A DNA stretch of 10,963 bases from an uncultured bacterium (GTDB taxonomy: Bacteria; Cyanobacteriota; Vampirovibrionia; Gastranaerophilales; Gastranaerophilaceae): contig CAPYQR010000044.1 of assembly GCA_948742005.1 (NCBI GenBank), forward strand, positions 1 to 10,963, written 5' to 3'. Positions 1-7,030 of this stretch are shown in pieces. A model generated the notes under the pieces. That model did no database searches. It saw nothing but the letters and a program-made list of their open reading frames with translations, and was not told where the DNA came from. The position numbers and the translations under genes are program-made. Position 1 is the first letter of the stretch. Every line of letters starts with the position of its first letter.

Positions 1-855
1 ATCTGTAGAATCCAGTCCTGAATCATCAATATTTAATGATTCAAGTGCTTTTAGTGCAATTTCATAAGTAATTTTACCGTCTCCTTTAACAATTGCCCAA
101 TCAGCACAGCGTTTAACCAGCCTGTTTGCGATTCTTGGGGTTAAACGCGAACGTTTTGCGATTTCTATTGCGCCGTTATCATCAATTTCAAAATTCATGA
201 TTTTTGCTGTTCTTTTGACAATTTGCGCCAATTCCTCAATTTTGTAAAATTCAAGTCTGTGAATTATTCCAAATCTATCTCTTAAAGGTCCTGAAAGCGC
301 TCCTGCTTTTGTTGTTGCTCCGATTAGTGTAAACTTTGCCATCGGAATTCTCATCGTTTTAACACTTTGAGATTTTCCGACAGTTAAATCAAGAGAGAAA
401 TCTTCCATTGCAGGATATAAGATTTCTTCGGCAATTTTATTTAATCTGTGTATTTCATCAATAAATAAAACATCTCCATCTCTTAATTGCATCAAAATTC
501 CGATAATATCACGCGGACGCTCTATTGAAGGGGCAGATGTTATTTTTATTTGAGCCTTTAATTCATTTGCAATAATTCCGGCAAGCGTTGTTTTACCCAG
601 ACCCGGAGGCCCATAAAACAAAAGATGATCAAGATGTGAATTTCTTTTTTTACAAGCTTCTATTGAAATTTTAAGAGTATTTTTAATTGAACTTTGACCG
701 ATATAATCATCAAAAGTCAAAGGGCGGATATTTTTTTCATAATTATCTTCAAATTTTATTGAAGAAGCACTCAAAGAAGAGTTTTTTCTTGCTTTGGGTG
801 CTTTTTTTTCAACTAATTTTTCGTGAGAATTTTGATTGTTATCTTCAATAATCAT
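1..855 (-). CDS. ruvB: Holliday junction branch-migration helicase RuvB (C-terminus cut off by window edge)
   Basis: RuvB is the hexameric AAA+ ATPase that, with RuvA, drives branch migration of Holliday junctions in recombinational repair. The 285 visible residues read openly from an ATG at 855 to the window edge. Visible landmarks are Walker A GPPGLGKT (82-89), Walker B FIDEIH (131-136), the RuvA-contacting beta-hairpin region (about 155-170), sensor-1 GATT (179-182), arginine-finger segment LRDRFG (191-196) and sensor-2 TPRIANR (239-245). The C-terminal winged-helix domain, roughly the last 70-80 residues of the family, lies outside the window. The N-terminus is about 20 residues longer than E. 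coli RuvB, Lys/Ser-rich, and looks disordered. A stop codon (871-873) lies just upstream and no other start precedes the conserved [13 protein letters not shown], apart from a TTG at codon 28. The ribosome site is weak. The gene begins 11 bp after the transporter stop, so the two are probably one operon. The segment [15 protein letters not shown] resembles cyanobacterial RuvB. Confidence 0.97.
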   Translation of the reverse strand, partial: MIIEDNNQNSHEKLVEKKAPKARKNSSLSASSIKFEDNYEKNIRPLTFDDYIGQSSIKNTLKISIEACKKRNSHLDHLLFYGPPGLGKTTLAGIIANELKAQIKITSAPSIERPRDIIGILMQLRDGDVLFIDEIHRLNKIAEEILYPAMEDFSLDLTVGKSQSVKTMRIPMAKFTLIGATTKAGALSGPLRDRFGIIHRLEFYKIEELAQIVKRTAKIMNFEIDDNGAIEIAKRSRLTPRIANRLVKRCADWAIVKGDGKITYEIALKALESLNIDDSGLDSTD

Positions 856-866
856 GAGGCTTTCAC

Positions 867-2189
867 TTAATTATGAATTAAAAATCTGAAATATATGTAA
901 ACTGTTGATATTGCTAAAGATATCATAGTTACAATTATACCATATTTCAAGAAATACAAGAATGAAATTGGATGACCTGCTTTATGGGCATTTTCAGAAA
1001 CAATAACATTAGCGGCAGCACCGATTATTGTCATATTTCCGCCCAAACATGCGCCAAGCGACAAACTCCACCACAAAGGATGTGCATAAGCATGTCCCAT
1101 TGTTTCTTCAATTGATGCAATCATCGGCGCCATTGTTGCGGTATATGGAATATTATCAATAATTCCTGATAAAATTCCCGAAGCCCAAAGGATAATCATA
1201 GAAGTAGCTTCTTGCGAGCCTTGGGTAATTTTCAAAAGTCCTGATGCCATCAATTCAATACCGCCTGAATGTTCCAAGCCGCCAATTATAATAAACAAAC
1301 CGACAAAAAAGAATATGGTATTCCATTCGACTTCAACCAAAATCTCTGCAGGCTTTTCAAATATCATTAAAATTGATGCGCCAATCATAGCAATTAAAAA
1401 TGTTGGAATATGAGTAACATCATGAGATATAAAACCTAAAATTACAAACAAAAGCACAAACCCTGCACGAAGCGCAAGTTTCATATCAGTTATTGTGTTT
1501 GAATTATCTATTTTTCCAACAAGTTCCATTTTGTCTGCGGAAGATTTTAAATCTTTACGATAAATAAAAATCATCAATCCGATAATGATAAACATTATAA
1601 CTAAAACAATGCCTGTTAATTCTTTAACAAAATCCATAAAACTAAAATTTGCAGCAGAACCAATGATGATATTCGGCGGGTCGCCGATTAATGTTGCCGT
1701 ACCACCGATATTTGAACAAAAAATTTCCGTTATCAAAAAAGGAATCGGATTAATATCCAATAATTTACAAGCGGCAAATGTTATCGGTAAAACAAGAATA
1801 ACCGTTGTAACGTTATCCAAAAAAGCCGAAGCAACAGCTGTAAAAACAGCCAAAGATGCCAAAACGAGCTTTGGTCTGCCTTTTGTTTTTTTTAAAATTT
1901 CATTAGCAAGCCAGGTAAACATGCCTGATTTTGAAGCAATGTGAACAATTATCATCATTGATACAAGCAAAAATATAACGTTAAAATCAACAAACGAAAT
2001 AAAATACCCGCCGCTCTCGCCTCCTTTTTCTGTTGCCAAAAGCCCCAAAAACAAAGTAAGCGAAGCACCTAAAAGCGCAATAACTACTTTTGAAATTTTT
2101 TCCCATGCAATAAAAACATAAGAAATAAGAAGAATAATTGCGCTGATTAGAATCGCATTGTCGTGAACAAGCGTATGAAGATTCTCCAT
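867..2189 (-). CDS. ArsB/NhaD-family ion transporter
   Basis: This is a polytopic inner-membrane protein of the ion transporter superfamily (ArsB, NhaD, P protein, SLC13-like permeases). The substrate cannot be read from sequence: Na+/H+ exchange, arsenite export or organic/inorganic anion transport are all possible. From the ATG at 2189 it has 440 residues and about 11-12 hydrophobic segments. Two halves carry matching motifs, the sign of the inverted-repeat fold of the superfamily: [10 protein letters not shown] (121-130) with [16 protein letters not shown] (159-174), then [16 protein letters not shown] (341-356) with [16 protein letters not shown] (380-395). The frame is open up to 2213, but the ATG at 2189 has GGAGG four bases upstream, while the upstream ATG has no ribosome site. 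No arsR or arsenate reductase gene lies nearby, so I do not call it arsB. ruvB follows 11 bp downstream, probably co-transcribed. Confidence 0.9.
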   Translation of the reverse strand: MENLHTLVHDNAILISAIILLISYVFIAWEKISKVVIALLGASLTLFLGLLATEKGGESGGYFISFVDFNVIFLLVSMMIIVHIASKSGMFTWLANEILKKTKGRPKLVLASLAVFTAVASAFLDNVTTVILVLPITFAACKLLDINPIPFLITEIFCSNIGGTATLIGDPPNIIIGSAANFSFMDFVKELTGIVLVIMFIIIGLMIFIYRKDLKSSADKMELVGKIDNSNTITDMKLALRAGFVLLFVILGFISHDVTHIPTFLIAMIGASILMIFEKPAEILVEVEWNTIFFFVGLFIIIGGLEHSGGIELMASGLLKITQGSQEATSMIILWASGILSGIIDNIPYTATMAPMIASIEETMGHAYAHPLWWSLSLGACLGGNMTIIGAAANVIVSENAHKAGHPISFLYFLKYGIIVTMISLAISTVYIYFRFLIHN

Positions 2190-2193
2190 TTTT

Positions 2194-2198
2194 CCTCC
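2194..2198 (-). promoter_or_regulatory. Shine-Dalgarno GGAGG fixing the transporter start
   Basis: GGAGG on the minus strand ends four bases before the ATG at 2189. It sits inside the longer open frame that begins at 2213, so it decides in favour of the shorter 440-residue protein. Confidence 0.75.
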
Positions 2199-2220
2199 AA
2201 TTAAACTAAACAATATTTTA

Positions 2221-2248
2221 ATTTTATCTTAAAAATATGGCGAGTAAA
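2221..2248 (-). promoter_or_regulatory. Candidate promoter for the transporter-ruvB operon
   Basis: On the minus strand, TTTACT (2248-2243) and TAAAAT (2226-2221) are separated by 16 bp, matching the sigma70 consensus at 4/6 and 5/6 positions. It lies about 32 bp upstream of the start at 2189, in the divergent gap shared with mazG. AT-richness makes chance matches likely, so this is tentative. Confidence 0.35.
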
Positions 2249-2286
2249 GCTTTAGGCTTTTAAATGTTAATCTTTGAGTGTTTTTC

Positions 2287-2316
2287 TTTACATAAAAGCG
2301 TAATTAAAGATATAAT
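2287..2316 (+). promoter_or_regulatory. Sigma70-type promoter for mazG and downstream genes
   Basis: TTTACA (2287-2292, 5/6) and a perfect TATAAT (2311-2316) are separated by 18 bp. Transcription would begin near 2323, giving a leader of about 37 nt before the ATG at 2360. This is the best-looking promoter in the window together with the tRNA one, which uses the same TTTACA -35. Confidence 0.65.
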
Positions 2317-2359
2317 AAAATAAAAAATTAATTTGTGGAGTAATCAGACAGATTTTAAA

Positions 2360-3124
2360 ATGGATAAAAATTATTTAGAAGAATTAATCAAAACAATAAA
2401 AATCCTCCGCTCGCCCGTGGGATGCGCATGGGATAGAGCACAAACACACCAAACAATAAGGCAAAACATGCTTGAAGAAGCCTATGAAGCAGCAGAAGCA
2501 ATTGATGAAAATAATAACGAACACATAAAAGAAGAACTTGGAGATGTCTTGCTGCAGGTTTTATTACATGCACAAATTGCAGATGATGAAAACGCATTTA
2601 ATATTCAAGATGTTGCAAAAACCTTAAACGATAAATTAATCCACAGGCATCCGCATGTTTTCGGAAATAAAAATCAAACACAAGATACAAAAAAAATCCT
2701 CTCAACCTGGGAAGAATTAAAAGCGCAGGAAAAAAAAGAAAGAAAAAGAACGCTGGATGGAATCCCCTCGCTTTTACCCGCACTCTTAAAAGCAATGAAA
2801 ATATCCAAAAAAGCAGTAAGAGCAGGGTTTGAATGGGAAAATAAAAATCAGGTTTTTGATTGTTTTTTAAGTGAAGTTGACGAATTTAAACGCGCAAAAA
2901 CGATTGAAGAAAAAGAAGAAGAATTTGGAGATATCTTATTTTCGCTGGTTAACGTTGCAAGATGGGACGATATTGACCCAGAAACAGCATTGTCAAAGGC
3001 AAATCAAAAGTTTGTCAAAAGATTTAATAAACTTGAAGATTTAAGCCAAAAGCCGCTAAAAGATTTGACTTTTGAAGAATACGACAAACTCTGGCAGCAG
3101 GCTAAAAAAGAAACCAACGGTTAA
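2360..3124 (+). CDS. mazG: Nucleoside triphosphate pyrophosphohydrolase MazG
   Basis: MazG hydrolyses (d)NTPs to the monophosphate plus pyrophosphate, acting in nucleotide-pool cleaning and, in E. coli, in ppGpp-related stress responses. The 254-residue protein is close to E. coli MazG (263 residues) and contains two all-alpha MazG domains. Domain 1 has CAWDRAQTH (22-30), LEEAYE (38-43), EELGD (58-62), HRHPHVFG (95-102) and WEELKAQEK (117-125). Domain 2 has GFEW (156-159), SEVDEF (171-176) and EEEFGD (186-191), so the Mg2+-binding acidic residues appear intact in both. The frame is open back to a TTG at 2333, but that would place the start about 10 nt from the predicted transcript start. The ATG at 2360 gives the family-typical beginning, although its ribosome site is poor: GGAG at 2337-2340 is 19 nt away. 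The downstream glycosyltransferase begins 29 bp after the stop, suggesting co-transcription. Confidence 0.94.
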   Translation: MDKNYLEELIKTIKILRSPVGCAWDRAQTHQTIRQNMLEEAYEAAEAIDENNNEHIKEELGDVLLQVLLHAQIADDENAFNIQDVAKTLNDKLIHRHPHVFGNKNQTQDTKKILSTWEELKAQEKKERKRTLDGIPSLLPALLKAMKISKKAVRAGFEWENKNQVFDCFLSEVDEFKRAKTIEEKEEEFGDILFSLVNVARWDDIDPETALSKANQKFVKRFNKLEDLSQKPLKDLTFEEYDKLWQQAKKETNG

Positions 3125-3140
3125 AATAATACAAAAGCAA

Positions 3141-3147
3141 AGGGGAG
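3141..3147 (+). promoter_or_regulatory. Strong Shine-Dalgarno selecting a TTG start
   Basis: AGGGGAG stands six bases before the TTG at 3154. No ATG or GTG exists at a comparable distance, and starting later would remove the GGVYNVL segment typical of the N-terminal fold of glycosyltransferases. The site therefore supports TTG initiation. Confidence 0.7.
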
Positions 3148-3153
3148 AAAGTT

Positions 3154-4284
3154 TTGCAAGATATAGTTTATGCAATTTATGACGGGGAAATACAACAAGG
3201 CGGTGTTTATAATGTCTTATCCTCTTTTTTGAGAGGGCTTTTAAAAGGATTTAAAGAAGCGGGTTTCAAGGCATTTTCTTATGATGAGTGCATGGAAAAA
3301 AATATACATTTTGATGTTGCAATTGGTTTTAACGCCGCAGGACAAATACATTGGGAAAATGTTTTAAAATCAAATGCAATAAGTATTTTTTGGAGTGTAG
3401 ATTCAATTTTTCAAAAAAACTCTTTCGTAGTTCAAAAATACCAAGAATTTGAAAACTTTCTATGTTTTAATGTTACGCCTGCTGATTATGAAGTGAGCAA
3501 ATTTTATCTTCCAAAATTAAAATACATGTACATGCCCCATGCAACAGATAAGGATTTATGGGCGCAGACGGGAATCAAAGAAGACGAAAAAGAAAATGAT
3601 ATTGTTCTTTTTTCATCTCTATATGATTTTGAAAACAAGCTTGAAACACTTAAAAATTCAAAAGAGAACAAAATTTTATACGGACTTGTAGTTGAACTTA
3701 TTGAAATTGTATCAAAAAAGCCTAATTCAACGTTTTTTGAGCTTTACAACATAATAAAACCCGTTTGCAATATTGATTTAAAAATAGGTGAATATATTGC
3801 TCTTTTTGACTTTGTAACATCAATTGTTGAACAAAAACAAAAAGTCAAAATGATTCAATCATTGTCAAATTTTAACGTTAAAGTTTTCGGAAGCGAACTA
3901 TGGAAAAAATATATCAGAGGAAAAGTAGAATATAAAGGCAGGGCAGACATTAAAGAAAGTATTAAAATTATGGAAAATTCAAAAATTTCACTGCATTGTC
4001 AAATTCCGCAATTAAACCACGGATTACATGAGAGATTTTTAAACGCAGCAAGTGTTGGAACTTTTAATTTAGTCAGCATGACACCATCAATCCAAAATGA
4101 ATTTCAAGATAATTTTGCATATTTTAACCATGCAACCTTTGAAGATATTGAACAAAAAGCGCAATATTTCCTTGAAAACAAAGAAAAACGTGCCCAAAAA
4201 GCAAAAACCGCACAAGAAATCACCCATAAAAATCATCTGTGGAAAAACAGAGCAATTGCGATTGATGAACTTTTTCAAGGCTAG
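3154..4284 (+). CDS. CgeB-like (group 1 / GT4-type) glycosyltransferase, start codon TTG
   Basis: The 376-residue soluble protein looks like a GT-B glycosyltransferase of the loosely defined CgeB/DUF3880 group; donor and acceptor are unknown. Pointers are a GGVYNVL turn near residue 16 as in group 1 N-domains, YMYMPHATD (124-132) at the usual inter-domain position, VKVFGSELWKK (242-252), and the C-terminal block NSKISLHCQIPQL (275-287) plus GLHERFLNAASVGTFNLV (290-307). That last block corresponds to the nucleotide-sugar-binding G-x-x-x-R-xx-E/N-A-xx-x-G motif of this group. The C-terminal tail (about 337-370) is helical and basic. No signal peptide or membrane segment is visible, so it should act in the cytosol. 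It lies 29 bp after mazG and 56 bp before the next gene. No polysaccharide locus is adjacent, so its job here is unclear. A remote or degenerate family member is possible. Confidence 0.75.
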   Translation: MQDIVYAIYDGEIQQGGVYNVLSSFLRGLLKGFKEAGFKAFSYDECMEKNIHFDVAIGFNAAGQIHWENVLKSNAISIFWSVDSIFQKNSFVVQKYQEFENFLCFNVTPADYEVSKFYLPKLKYMYMPHATDKDLWAQTGIKEDEKENDIVLFSSLYDFENKLETLKNSKENKILYGLVVELIEIVSKKPNSTFFELYNIIKPVCNIDLKIGEYIALFDFVTSIVEQKQKVKMIQSLSNFNVKVFGSELWKKYIRGKVEYKGRADIKESIKIMENSKISLHCQIPQLNHGLHERFLNAASVGTFNLVSMTPSIQNEFQDNFAYFNHATFEDIEQKAQYFLENKEKRAQKAKTAQEITHKNHLWKNRAIAIDELFQG

Positions 4285-4330
4285 CAATTTTTTTCATTCA
4301 AAATACTTTATTAAATATAACAATGTTGAT

Positions 4331-4334
4331 AAGG
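4331..4334 (+). promoter_or_regulatory. Shine-Dalgarno AAGG choosing the ATG at 4341
   Basis: AAGG lies six bases before the ATG at 4341 and after the earlier in-frame ATG at 4323, which has no ribosome site. The protein therefore probably begins MSIKLNN rather than seven codons-worth earlier. A weak TATAAC (4316-4321) upstream could be a -10, but without a convincing -35. Confidence 0.6.
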
Positions 4335-4340
4335 TGTGAT

Positions 4341-6350
4341 ATGAGTATTAAATTAAATAATTTATTTGCAAAAAATGCATTTTCTATAAATAAAACAAAC
4401 AATTCCCCGTTTTTTAATCAAAAAATCAATTTCAAAGGGAACTTAAAAAAAGATTCCTTTCAGCTTCAAACACCTGCAAGCGCACAGGAAAGCATCCAAA
4501 AACTTGAAACAGAAATTGAAACTTTGATTAAAGATGCTCCTTATGAAAAACAAAAACTTGAAGAAAAACTTGCTAAAGCACAGCAAGATTGTGAAAAGGA
4601 AGATGGCGGCAATAAATCGCAGGTAAAATATGCAAAATGTACAATAACAAAAATAAAAAATCAAATTCAAAACTTTGATGAAAATCTTGACGAAAAAATA
4701 GCAGCAAAAAAAGACACAATTAAAAAACTCGAAAAATTTATACAATATCAAAAAACAAATCCTGAAATTGCATTTTTGTTTGATGTTAATTTAGCACGTC
4801 AAGATAAATTAAAACAAATAAAATCAAGTCCATATATTGTTGCGCTGCATGGTTCAGCCCTAAAATACGATGTTCCTTTAAGTTTGCTTAGAATTTTTAC
4901 AGATTCTAAGGATATAGAAAAAGATGTAACAAAAGGCGAAACTTGTCCGTATGAGTGTTGTGATACGATTGAATATGCTTGTTTTAAATCAGATGAAGAA
5001 AAAGAAATGTATGAAGATTTTGTCAAAAATTTTGGCAAAAAGACAAGTTATGATGATTTGGTCAACTCTATAGCAAATAATAAAACCATGGATTCAAAAA
5101 AAATATCAAATTTTATTAAATCAGGACAATTAGTTCCGTTTGGTTTTGAAGATTATATTTTAAGCGATTCTGATATAGATAAAAATGTTAGAGAATTTGC
5201 ATTTGACACCAAAAATCCTATTAACAAAAAATTTATAAAAGATTATAAAAATTATTTAAAAATTCTGGAACAAAATTACTCAAAACCATTTTGCGAAGCT
5301 CCAACCGCAAGCCTAAAAACAGCTTCTATAGCATCTTTGAGAAAATACGGTTTTGGCACAGCTGCACATATTTATTGCACATTTAAAGATAATTTCAGTC
5401 AATCCAGATTACAAAAAGGGAACAAAATCGATTTAACAAATCCTGTTGTACAAAATGTATTAAAACTTGCAAGAGAAAGCAATCCCTTGATTATGAGCAT
5501 CGAAGAATTGGAGAATCTTTTAGGTTATGAAGTTTTAAGCAAAGCAACAAGCGAAAATAAAATTGAGTTTATTTCAAACAATGTCTTAAAAAAGGATGGA
5601 AATAAATTATTTATTGATATAACAAGTCCCAAAAACAGAGAATTTTTCAAATCAATAGACGATAATGATTTAAATTTGTTAATTCAAGAAAAAATACAGC
5701 AAGCAAGGCTTTTAAGCGATTCTGAAATATCATTAATTGAAAACAATTTAAAAAAACAAAATGATTTAAAAAGAAAAATTGAAAAACACAATGAAGAAAC
5801 CAGGGCTTATTTTGAGCTGGTTTCAGCATTTAGTCAAAAAGAACGTTTTGAAATTGAATATCAATTAAGTAAAGCGCTTGTTGAAGAAGAAGAACAAGCA
5901 TTCATTAAAAAACAGGAAACAACAAAAAAAGAAGCATATAATTCACTTTTTACCGCAATAAGATGGTCATTGTGCCCGAAAACCCGCGAAGTCATGGCAA
6001 ATATTGCAAAAGAAAATAAAGAAATTCAAAGAATTTTAAAAAAATTGAGCAGGCTTGAAGCCCTGGAAGCAAAACAGGAAGAATCAAAAACCCCTGAATA
6101 TTATGAAGATGAAATAAGGAAAAATACTTTAACTTCAAAAGAAGAAATTACCCTTAAAGCTTATTATAAAAAAGTTTGGGAAATCGCAGGAACGGAAGAA
6201 TTTGCCTCAACCAAACAAAAAGCAGCAGAAATAGCCCAAAACTTCCTTGAAAACGGAATAGACTCGCTTGATGATAATTTTACAAAACAAAGAATCAAAA
6301 GATGGCTCAAAAACAAGCCAAAAGAAGCTAAAATATTACTCAAACCATAA
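4341..6350 (+). CDS. Large protein of unknown function: INFKG leader, coiled coils, repeated HTH-like units
   Basis: I do not recognise this 669-residue protein as a named family. Residues 1-33 form a low-complexity Asn/Lys/Phe leader ending in QKINFKG, without the hydrophobic core of a Sec signal. Residues 47-140 are charged helix, probably coiled coil (LETEIETLIKDA, KLEEKLAKAQQD, KDTIKKLEKF). The middle (about 176-437) seems built of repeated units of 50-65 residues, each opening with a helix such as DLVNSIANN, ASLRKYGFG or ELENLLGYE. Three of them close on a D-x-x-x-P segment: FDTKNPINKKFI (288-299), IDLTNPVVQNVL (363-374) and IDITSPKNREFF (425-436). That shape resembles excisionase/MerR or terminase-small-subunit helix-turn-helix modules. 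Residues 440-669 are again helical and Glu/Lys-rich. It has no transmembrane segment and very few aromatic clusters. It follows the glycosyltransferase by 56 bp and ends before the tRNA. DNA binding or a structural role are both inference. Confidence 0.85.
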   Translation: MSIKLNNLFAKNAFSINKTNNSPFFNQKINFKGNLKKDSFQLQTPASAQESIQKLETEIETLIKDAPYEKQKLEEKLAKAQQDCEKEDGGNKSQVKYAKCTITKIKNQIQNFDENLDEKIAAKKDTIKKLEKFIQYQKTNPEIAFLFDVNLARQDKLKQIKSSPYIVALHGSALKYDVPLSLLRIFTDSKDIEKDVTKGETCPYECCDTIEYACFKSDEEKEMYEDFVKNFGKKTSYDDLVNSIANNKTMDSKKISNFIKSGQLVPFGFEDYILSDSDIDKNVREFAFDTKNPINKKFIKDYKNYLKILEQNYSKPFCEAPTASLKTASIASLRKYGFGTAAHIYCTFKDNFSQSRLQKGNKIDLTNPVVQNVLKLARESNPLIMSIEELENLLGYEVLSKATSENKIEFISNNVLKKDGNKLFIDITSPKNREFFKSIDDNDLNLLIQEKIQQARLLSDSEISLIENNLKKQNDLKRKIEKHNEETRAYFELVSAFSQKERFEIEYQLSKALVEEEEQAFIKKQETTKKEAYNSLFTAIRWSLCPKTREVMANIAKENKEIQRILKKLSRLEALEAKQEESKTPEYYEDEIRKNTLTSKEEITLKAYYKKVWEIAGTEEFASTKQKAAEIAQNFLENGIDSLDDNFTKQRIKRWLKNKPKEAKILLKP

Positions 6351-6352
6351 AC

Positions 6353-6381
6353 TTTACATAAGTGTTTTTTTGTTGTACTAT
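6353..6381 (+). promoter_or_regulatory. Promoter of the tRNA-Ser gene
   Basis: TTTACA (6353-6358) and TACTAT (6376-6381) are separated by exactly 17 bp. Transcription would begin near 6388, about seven bases before the mature tRNA 5' end. The -35 begins three bases after the stop of the upstream gene, so the tRNA need not depend on read-through. Confidence 0.6.
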
Positions 6382-6394
6382 CAAAATAAGCCAT

Positions 6395-6481
6395 AGAGAT
6401 GTGTCCGAGTGGTTTAAGGTGCAGTCCTGGAACGACTGTGCGGGGGCGACTCCGCCAAGGGTTCGAATCCCTTCATCTCTG
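6395..6481 (+). tRNA. tRNA-Ser (anticodon GGA)
   Basis: The full cloverleaf of a long-variable-arm tRNA can be folded by eye. The acceptor stem is AGAGATG (6395-6401) with CATCTCT (6474-6480), followed by discriminator G at 6481. The anticodon stem is CAGTC (6422-6426) with GACTG (6434-6438), holding loop CTGGAAC with anticodon GGA at 6429-6431, which reads UCC and UCU. The variable arm stem is CGGGG with CTCCG. The T stem is AAGGG with CCCTT around TTCGAAT. CCA is not encoded, so it must be added after transcription. A run of six T follows at 6483-6488, and the convergent gene ends only 12 bp away. tRNA-Ser genes are frequent integration sites, but no integrase or repeated 3' end is visible here. 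Confidence 0.97.
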
Positions 6482-6493
6482 GTTTTTTAAACT

Positions 6494-7030
6494 TTATTCC
6501 CATTCAGGATAATAATAAATTACAAAGACTTCCTCAGGTGTTATTTTAGCATGTCCACCTTTTATTAAATTAGTCAAAGAACCCACAAAGGGTATTGGGG
6601 TAAGTGCCCATTTTAAAGGATAGACCCACAATGCCCTATTTTGTCCTTTTTTTGTAATTATATCAATCAATTGGCTGTTTTTAATTTTTATTTCATTTGA
6701 AGAATCATACAAATCTGCTAATTCAAAATTTCTGATAATTATTTCCGCAGGAAACCCGTTCATTCCTGAAGTTATTATCGTTTCAAGAGTTGCATTTGCT
6801 TTTGTGTTTTTTTTAATTATTAATTTTCCATCACAAAAAACATTATCAACAACTCTAAATTCAAGCTTTTGTCCTTCTTTCGGAGCAGCTTTTGTTGAAA
6901 TTTCCTGCAAAATTGAAAGTTTAATCGGGACTGATTTTGTTGAAGAATAATCATAAGCAAAAATTTCACCAGACACAAAAAAACAAAAAATTAATAAAAT
7001 TAAAAGAAATTTTAAATTTTTATTAATCAT
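6494..7030 (-). CDS. Secreted protein of unknown function, overlapping the M48-like gene
   Basis: The 178-residue protein opens with a clear Sec signal peptide: MINKNLKF, a hydrophobic core, and a likely cut after EIFA near residue 26, leaving YDYSS. The mature part looks beta-rich, with alternating strands such as LEFRVVDNVF, GKLIIKKNTKANATLETI and FPAEIIIRNFEL, and ends in a Gly/Pro-containing hydrophobic stretch (ALTPIPFVGSLTNLI) followed by EEVFVIYYYPEWE. I do not recognise the family; an envelope or outer-membrane-associated protein is the most that can be inferred. The frame is open to 7090, but the ATG at 7030 starts the signal peptide, overlaps the upstream stop by eight bases and has GGGG about five bases before it, so translation is probably coupled to the upstream gene. 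It is convergent with tRNA-Ser. Confidence 0.85.
   Translation of the reverse strand: MINKNLKFLLILLIFCFFVSGEIFAYDYSSTKSVPIKLSILQEISTKAAPKEGQKLEFRVVDNVFCDGKLIIKKNTKANATLETIITSGMNGFPAEIIIRNFELADLYDSSNEIKIKNSQLIDIITKKGQNRALWVYPLKWALTPIPFVGSLTNLIKGGHAKITPEEVFVIYYYPEWE

Noticed and set aside
1585..1944. 119-residue plus-strand open frame antisense to the transporter
   Set aside because: It lies wholly inside the transporter gene, whose family motifs are unmistakable, has no ribosome site and shows no recognisable domain.
867..2189. Calling the transporter an arsenite pump (arsB)
   Set aside because: The family motifs are shared by Na+/H+ and anion transporters, and no arsenic-resistance gene is adjacent.
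2388..2795. Two minus-strand open frames opposite mazG
   Set aside because: They are low-complexity Leu/Phe/Arg products of reading antisense to a Lys/Glu-rich gene, without ribosome sites.
4097..4339. 80-residue plus-strand frame at the end of the glycosyltransferase gene
   Set aside because: It overlaps the glycosyltransferase coding end in another frame, is Lys-rich low complexity and has no ribosome site.
4443..4751. 102-residue Phe/Cys-rich minus-strand open frame that looks membrane-like
   Set aside because: It is the antisense of a Lys/Glu coiled coil, which always yields Phe/Leu-rich translations; no start signals.
6395..6493. tRNA-Ser as a mobile-element attachment site
   Set aside because: No integrase, no repeated copy of the tRNA 3' end and no composition change downstream are visible in the window.
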